DNA from: Actinoalloteichus_B caeruleus
GTDB taxonomy: Bacteria > Actinomycetota > Actinomycetes > Mycobacteriales > Pseudonocardiaceae
DNA: 64,000 bases
NCBI RefSeq assembly: GCF_000718005.1
Contig: NZ_JODV01000001.1
Strand: one strand, 5' to 3'
Made by a program: the position numbers and the translations under genes. How positions within the stretch are numbered: the stretch's first letter is position 1; each line of letters begins with the position of its first letter. This document shows, piece after piece, positions 60,029 to 64,000 of the stretch. The notes beneath the pieces were generated by a model. It did not search any database and was not told where the DNA came from. It saw only the letters and a program-made list of their open reading frames with translations.

Positions 60029-61291
60029 GTGCCACTCGCCCTCCTCGCCCTGGCCGTCGGCGCCTTCGGCCTGGGCACCACGGAGTTCGTCATGATGGGC
60101 CTGCTGCCGGAGATCGCCGCCGGCAACGAGGTGTCCATCCCCACGGCGGGCCACCTGATCTCCGGCTACGCCCTCGGGGTCGTGATCGGCGCGCCCGCGC
60201 TCACCGCCGTGGGGGCCCGCCTGCCCAGGAAGACGATGCTGCTCGGCACGATGGCGTTGTTCACCGCGTCGAACCTGGTGTCGGCGCTGGCCCCCAACCA
60301 CGAGACCCTGCTCGCCACCCGGGTCCTCGCCGGGCTGCCCCACGGGACGTTCTTCGGCGTGGGCGCCGTCGTCGCGGCCAGCCTGGTCGCCCGCGAACAC
60401 CGGGCGAAGGCGGTCTCCATGATGTTCGCCGGGCTCACCCTCGCGAACGTCGTCGGCGTGCCACTCGGCACCCTGCTCGGGCAGCAGGTCGGTTGGCGGT
60501 GGACCTTCGTCATGGTCGGCCTGGTGGGCGCGGCGGCGCTGGTCAGCGTCGCGGCCCTGGTCCCCCGGCAGCCCGCGCCACGGGACGCGGGCATGCGCCG
60601 GGAGCTCGGGGCGTTCCGCCGGCCCCAGGTGTGGCTGGCGCTGGGCATCGTCACCTTCGGCTTCGGCGGGACCTTCGCCTGCTTCAGCTACATCACCCCG
60701 ATGATGACCGACGTCGCCGGTTACGACGCCGGCAGCGTGACCTGGCTGCTGGCGTTGTTCGGCGTCGGCATGACGATCGGCAACCTGCTGGGCGGCCGGC
60801 TCGCCGACCGGGCGTTGATGCCCAGCCTGTACGGGTTCCTCGCCGGCCTGGCCCTCATGCTGGGCCTGTTCGCCTTCACCGCGCACGACAAGGTGCTCGC
60901 CGCCGCCACGATCTTCCTGATCGGCGTGACCGGCTTCGCCGCCGGTCCGACGGTGCAGACGCTGATCCTGGACCGGGCGGAGGGCGCGCCGAGCCTGGCG
61001 GCCGCCAGCATCCAGTCCGCGTTCAACATCGCCAACGCGATCGGCGCCTACCTGGGTGGGCTGGTCATCAGCGCTGGGCTGGGCCTCACCGCTCCGAACC
61101 TCGTCGGCGCGGGGCTGGCCGTGGTGGGCCTGGGCATCGCGGTCGTCTCCGGGGTGTTGGCCCGCCGGGAGAACGCGCGCGAGGGCGGCGGACCGACCCC
61201 CTCCGAGGGTGATGACTCCACGGGTGCCGAGCTGCCGGCCGCCCCGGCTGGCGGGTTCGGGGAGCGGGCCACCTCCCCGATCGGCCGCTGA
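60029..61291 (+). CDS. MFS exporter, DHA1 (Cmx/arabinose-efflux) type
   Basis: 420 residues with twelve membrane helices. GLGTTEFVMMGLLPEIA in helix 1 is the hallmark of the AraJ/CmlA/Cmx group. GARLPRKTMLLGTMALF is motif A-like, and LAGLPHGTFFGVGAVVAASLV matches helix 5 motif C of drug exporters. Proton-driven drug or sugar efflux is expected. The GTG at 60029 has GGAGA close upstream. The C-terminus is a ~45-residue Gly/Ser-rich tail. The 321 bp to the tRNA contain no other gene. Confidence 0.9.
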   Translation: MPLALLALAVGAFGLGTTEFVMMGLLPEIAAGNEVSIPTAGHLISGYALGVVIGAPALTAVGARLPRKTMLLGTMALFTASNLVSALAPNHETLLATRVLAGLPHGTFFGVGAVVAASLVAREHRAKAVSMMFAGLTLANVVGVPLGTLLGQQVGWRWTFVMVGLVGAAALVSVAALVPRQPAPRDAGMRRELGAFRRPQVWLALGIVTFGFGGTFACFSYITPMMTDVAGYDAGSVTWLLALFGVGMTIGNLLGGRLADRALMPSLYGFLAGLALMLGLFAFTAHDKVLAAATIFLIGVTGFAAGPTVQTLILDRAEGAPSLAAASIQSAFNIANAIGAYLGGLVISAGLGLTAPNLVGAGLAVVGLGIAVVSGVLARRENAREGGGPTPSEGDDSTGAELPAAPAGGFGERATSPIGR

Positions 61292-61612
61292 GCGACCCCC
61301 GGGGCACCACCCGCCCGCCGGCGGCCCCCAAGAGGGGAGGACCCCACCTCGGGCGGCGCCGAGGGAGGCGGCGGCCGGGCCCGGGCTGGGAGGAAGGCGG
61401 CGAGCCCGGCAACCGCACGTGTCCGGGCCCCGCAGCGGGCACCCCTTGGCCCCAGGACCGGCCCGCACGCCTGACCTCCTCGTTCCCGCAGCTCAGGGCG
61501 GTTCTCCCCCAGCTCGACGACGCCGAGGCACCCCCCTGCGCACACCCCTCCAGGGGTGTTGTACTGTATCCCTGCGAGCGAACGGAGGGGGTCCTCCGGG
61601 AGCGAGCGACAC

Positions 61613-61688
61613 GGGGCTGTGGCGCAGCTGGTAGCGCATCACACTGGCAGTGTGAGGGTCAGGGGTTCGAGTCCCCTCAGCTCCACCA
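61613..61688 (+). tRNA. tRNA-Ala (anticodon GGC)
   Basis: A complete 76-nt cloverleaf with encoded CCA. The acceptor arm is GGGGCTG/CAGCTCC, containing the G3-U70 pair that identifies alanine tRNAs. D arm GCGC-AGCTGGTA-GCGC, anticodon arm TCACA-CTGGCAG-TGTGA (anticodon GGC at 61646-61648), variable GGGTC, T arm AGGGG-TTCGAGT-CCCCT. A rho-independent terminator starts 7 nt downstream. Confidence 0.97.
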
Positions 61689-61694
61689 CCATCG

Positions 61695-61738
61695 AAACCC
61701 TCCTGATCGGGATCACCATCCAGGTCAGGAGGGTTTTT
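61695..61738 (+). terminator. Rho-independent terminator of tRNA-Ala
   Basis: AAACCCTCCTGA (61695-61706) pairs perfectly over 12 bp with TCAGGAGGGTTT (61725-61736) and runs into a T5 tract. It is the only canonical U-tract terminator found in this window. Confidence 0.9.
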
Positions 61739-61822
61739 CGTGGTTCGCGGACAGTTGCCGTTGACATTGACCCGCTGGCGCTGGGTCGGTCCAGCCGGTG
61801 CGGATGGCGCCCGTCCGGGTCC

Positions 61823-61934
61823 TCACCGGCCGCCGCCCTCGATGACCACGAGATCGTCTCCGTCGACGAGGATGCTGACACCGCCGGGTGCCACGGTGAC
61901 CTGGGCGGGTGTCGCGGCGGTCGACCCGACGTGC
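61823..61934 (-). pseudogene. Possible gene fragment
   Basis: A 37-codon stretch ending in TGA reads VGSTAATPAQ, then VTVAPGGVSILVDGDDLVVI and a Gly tail, with good genome codon bias. There is no start codon, and an in-frame TGA lies just upstream. It may be the 3' end of a lost gene. The remainder of the 409-bp gap (61739-62147) shows nothing. Confidence 0.25.
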
Positions 61935-62147
61935 CGCGCTCACTCCCCGCGCGGCCGTGAGGCGGGACCGTATCCGCCCTGCCTTTCCGGCGTGGCGACC
62001 CCTGTCATGGCGCGGCCCCTCTGGATCGGGAGGTGACCCCGAGGGGCGGCTGCCAGGCCAGGAGGCCTGATCAGCTGGTGGGCCGTGGGTTGGTCGGGCC
62101 GTGGCGGCCCAGTGGCGCGACGCACTCGCCGAAGCCCGGACCACCGC

Positions 62148-62492
62148 TCACCCCGGCTCCCCTGGCTCGGCTCCCGAGATCGCCCGCTCCCGGAGGAGTT
62201 CCAGCCGCCGGTCCCAGGCCGCGGCCATCAGGCCCAGCTGGTTGGCAGCGGCACCGAGCCGTGTTCCCACCGCCCTGTACCGCAACTCCCGACCGTGCCG
62301 CTCCCGCTCGACCAGGCCGGCTCCCCGAAGGATCTCCAGGTGGCGGGAGATCGCCTGCCGGGTGACGGGCAGGCCCTCGGCGAGGGCGGAGGCGGAGGCG
62401 GCACCGGCCTCCAGCCTGCGGAGGATCGCCCACCGCGTGTCGTCCCCAAGAGCGGAACAGATCTCCACGACCGTCCGGTCGGGCCCGTTCAC
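62148..62492 (-). CDS. ArsR-family transcriptional regulator
   Basis: 114 residues with a winged helix-turn-helix: EICSALGDDTRWAILRRL, ALAEGLPVTRQAISRHLEIL (recognition helix) and LVERERHGRELRY (wing). No metal-binding Cys motif is seen, as expected for the subgroup paired with AHSA1/SRPBCC proteins. The GTG start overlaps the SRPBCC stop by 4 nt. It probably represses its own operon and the divergent VOC gene through the repeats at 62965-63018. Confidence 0.92.
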   Translation of the reverse strand: MNGPDRTVVEICSALGDDTRWAILRRLEAGAASASALAEGLPVTRQAISRHLEILRGAGLVERERHGRELRYRAVGTRLGAAANQLGLMAAAWDRRLELLRERAISGAEPGEPG

Positions 62493-62965
62493 CGCGCCGT
62501 CCGTCCGACGTGCCGGTGGAGCGCCGCGAGTTCCTGCCGCCAGCCCTCGGTGTTGTCGTCGAGCATCCTGCGCCGGAGCAGTGCGGTCTCGTCCAGCTCC
62601 GCGAAGCCGCTCTCCACCACCCGCAGCCGGACCGAGGAGGTACCGACGGGTCGGAGGAGGAACTCGACGAGCGTCGAGTTCCCAGGCCCGAGGGCGGCGA
62701 CGCGCCCAGCCTCCGAAGGGCCGCCGTACCAGCGGAAGGCGATGTACTCGTGGGGACGGCTGTCGACGGTCTCCACGGCGAAGACGCCGTGCTCCGGGTC
62801 GCGGACCAGGACCCGGGCGTCTCCGTCGGCCTGGAGCTCGTGCGGGGTGATCTCGCCGCCGTTGATCCACCAGCCCGGTTCGGACACCAGGTCCCAGACC
62901 ACTCGAGGCGGCGCCTCGATCAGGATGTCCCGTTCGATCCGGTCCGCGTTCCCATCCAGCGACAT
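62489..62965 (-). CDS. SRPBCC / AHSA1-domain protein
   Basis: 158 residues of the START/Bet v1-like fold: IERDILIEAPPRVVWDLVSEPGWWING, then EYIAFRWYGG, TLVEFLLRPVG and the long C-terminal helix with WRQELAALHRHV. Such proteins bind small hydrophobic ligands in a cavity. Pairing with ArsR and a VOC protein is frequent. Ligand unknown. The ATG at 62965 lies directly beside the first operator half-site. Confidence 0.9.
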   Translation of the reverse strand: MSLDGNADRIERDILIEAPPRVVWDLVSEPGWWINGGEITPHELQADGDARVLVRDPEHGVFAVETVDSRPHEYIAFRWYGGPSEAGRVAALGPGNSTLVEFLLRPVGTSSVRLRVVESGFAELDETALLRRRMLDDNTEGWRQELAALHRHVGRTAR

Positions 62966-63018
62966 GCAACCAGCCTATTGCATCAACGCTCGCTTTAGTG
63001 CAACCATCTCGTTGCACT
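62965..63018. promoter_or_regulatory. Operator with repeated TGCAAC half-sites
   Basis: AGTGCAAC-CATCTC-GTTGCACT (62997-63018) is a perfect 8-bp inverted repeat. Two further half-sites, TGCAAC at 62965 and TTGCAT at 62978, are inverted to each other. All lie in the 71-bp gap between divergent genes. This suits binding of two dimers of the ArsR protein. Confidence 0.6.
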
Positions 63019-63036
63019 TCACTCCAGGAGGTACCA

Positions 63037-63420
63037 ATGCCCAGTCCCCGGTTCCGCGGTGGCCCCAACATCGCCATGAAACTGCCCGCCGCGCGCTTCG
63101 ACGACACGGTCGCCTTCTACCGGGACGTGCTCGGTCTCCACGTCACCGAGGAACCAGCCGCGCCGGTCGGGATGGTCTCGCGCTCGGCGCGGGTCGATTT
63201 CGGCGCCTACGCCCTGTGGCTCGACCGGGTGGACAACTACGCGCGCTCCGATATCTGGCTGGAGCTCACCACCGACGACCTCGACGATGCCGTCCGACAC
63301 CTCGCGGCGCACGGCGTCGGCACGAACGACGAGCTGGAGGAACTCCCGACGGGAAGCCGAGCCCACTGGGTGTGCGCGCCGACCGGGGTGCCGCACATCC
63401 TGCACCCGCACACGTCATGA
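63037..63420 (+). CDS. VOC-superfamily (glyoxalase-like) protein
   Basis: 127 residues with the beta-alpha-beta-beta-beta repeat of the vicinal oxygen chelate fold: KLPAARFDDTVAFYRDVLGLHV in the first half and LELTTDDLDDAVRHLAAHGV in the second, ending THWVCAPTGVPHILHP-like. AGGAGG at 5 nt fixes the ATG at 63037. It may be a dioxygenase or a ligand-sequestering resistance protein. Divergent from the ArsR-SRPBCC unit and likely under the same operator. Confidence 0.88.
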   Translation: MPSPRFRGGPNIAMKLPAARFDDTVAFYRDVLGLHVTEEPAAPVGMVSRSARVDFGAYALWLDRVDNYARSDIWLELTTDDLDDAVRHLAAHGVGTNDELEELPTGSRAHWVCAPTGVPHILHPHTS

Positions 63421-63624
63421 CCAACCGCCACACCACCTCGGCCAGTCAGCGCGCTGCGTGACGGTCCGGGTCCGACGGCCCGGCGGGCTCGTGGGCTGCC
63501 GCCGCCCCGGGACGGAGGGCCTCAAGCCCTCGCCCACGCCCCCTCCTCCGGAGGCGCGGCGCGGCCCGCCGCCCCACCCGAGCGGAAGCCCCGGTGGTGG
63601 CCGGTGGCCCACCCGGCACCCGCG

Positions 63625-64000
63625 TCAGCCCACGACGACCGGGGACGCCGACCTTCCGGGCCCCTCCTCGGCCGCTGTCGCCGCCCGAGCTCCCGCTGGG
63701 GCGACCGTGAAGGCGGTGCGCAGCAACCGCGCCAGGGTGACCAGCTGGTCGCCACCCCGATCACGACGCCACACCAACCCGAGCTGGGAGGACGCCTCCA
63801 TGCCCGCCACCGGCAGGAAGCGAACGTCCCGGCGCGCCGCGCGGTCCGCGAGCGGACGGCAGACCAGCATCACGTGCTCTCCGCCGGCGACCGTCGCGAG
63901 ACCCTCGTGGATCGTGGAGATGGCCACGGACGAGGAGATCGGCAGGCCCGCCGGCGTCGCGCGCGGCACCCTCGCGGCCATCCAGTAGTCGGGTGCGTCG
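63625..64000 (-). CDS. LysR-type regulator, C-terminal part (runs off the window)
   Basis: About 125 codons are visible, open to the right edge. The sequence DYWMAARVP, ISTIHEGLATVAGGEHVMLV, LADRAARRDVRFLPV and SSQLGLVWRRDRGGDQLVTLARLL fits the distal half of a LysR effector-binding domain. The HTH would lie beyond 64000. The target and ligand are unknown. The 204 bp between it and the convergent VOC gene hold no feature. Confidence 0.8.
   Translation of the reverse strand, partial: DAPDYWMAARVPRATPAGLPISSSVAISTIHEGLATVAGGEHVMLVCRPLADRAARRDVRFLPVAGMEASSQLGLVWRRDRGGDQLVTLARLLRTAFTVAPAGARAATAAEEGPGRSASPVVVG

Noticed and set aside
58895..61291. Antibiotic biosynthetic or resistance cluster (RlmA plus MFS)
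   Set aside because: No biosynthetic genes are nearby, and both genes are common housekeeping or general-efflux types.
61613..64000. Integrated element at tRNA-Ala
   Set aside because: No integrase, no repeated tRNA end and no phage or plasmid genes are visible within the window.

Overview
The window is very GC-rich DNA (well over 70% by eye) from a high-GC actinobacterium. GTG starts are common, genes are often coupled by GTGA or ATGA overlaps, and many gene neighbours match mycobacterial order. An Scr1/DUF397 locus, a YbaB-WXG100-type secretion-substrate cassette and the MGLP/glucan genes point to the Pseudonocardiales. No 16S or marker gene allows a firmer placement. References to M. tuberculosis gene order are from memory.

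Layout. (1) 0-12 kb resembles the Rv3028c-Rv3041c neighbourhood: etfA/etfB, a GH57 branching enzyme and GT (Rv3031/Rv3032-like), a hexapeptide acyltransferase, two methyltransferases, an enoyl-CoA hydratase, a secreted M23 protein and an ABC ATPase. (2) 12-18 kb is accessory: a YbaB-like/WXG100/CpnT-N-like cassette ending in a perfect hairpin, then a decaying array of DUF397 genes with an N-terminally truncated Scr1-type regulator and a GNAT gene whose 5' end looks derived from a DUF397 gene. (3) 18-22 kb has a cysteine dioxygenase-rhodanese pair and two membrane proteins. (4) 22-48 kb is an Rv1328-Rv1341-like block: glgP, rdgB, rph, an MBL phosphodiesterase-like gene, murI, rhomboid, cysM-cysO-mec, P1 peptidase, DUF2017, clpS, pncB and dinG. 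It is interspersed with an ABC exporter trio, bcp, corA, an SMP-30 gene, pncA and bioY. (5) 48-54 kb continues with LLM oxidoreductase, Pth2, serB and ctaD, returning to Rv3042c/Rv3043c-like order, so the block from about 12 to 49 kb interrupts an otherwise mycobacteria-like neighbourhood. (6) 53.6-64 kb carries pxpABC (5-oxoprolinase), a degenerate polysaccharide deacetylase-like protein, a Cys-rich small protein, RlmA-type methyltransferase, an MFS exporter, tRNA-Ala(GGC) with a textbook terminator, an ArsR-AHSA1 pair divergent from a VOC protein across a palindromic operator, and the end of a LysR regulator.

How genes work together. cysM/cysO/mec form the thiocarboxylate cysteine pathway. 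Directly upstream and translationally linked is an extra, diverged pair homologous to the clpS-DUF2017 pair found 2 kb away. This second ClpS-like/DUF2017-like module, with the N-degron-recognition residues replaced, is the most unusual system in the window. Cysteine degradation (CDO-rhodanese), NAD salvage (pncA/pncB), glucan metabolism (GH57, GT, glgP) and 5-oxoproline use are the other recognisable modules. Convergent gene pairs are separated by strong GC hairpins without U-tracts.
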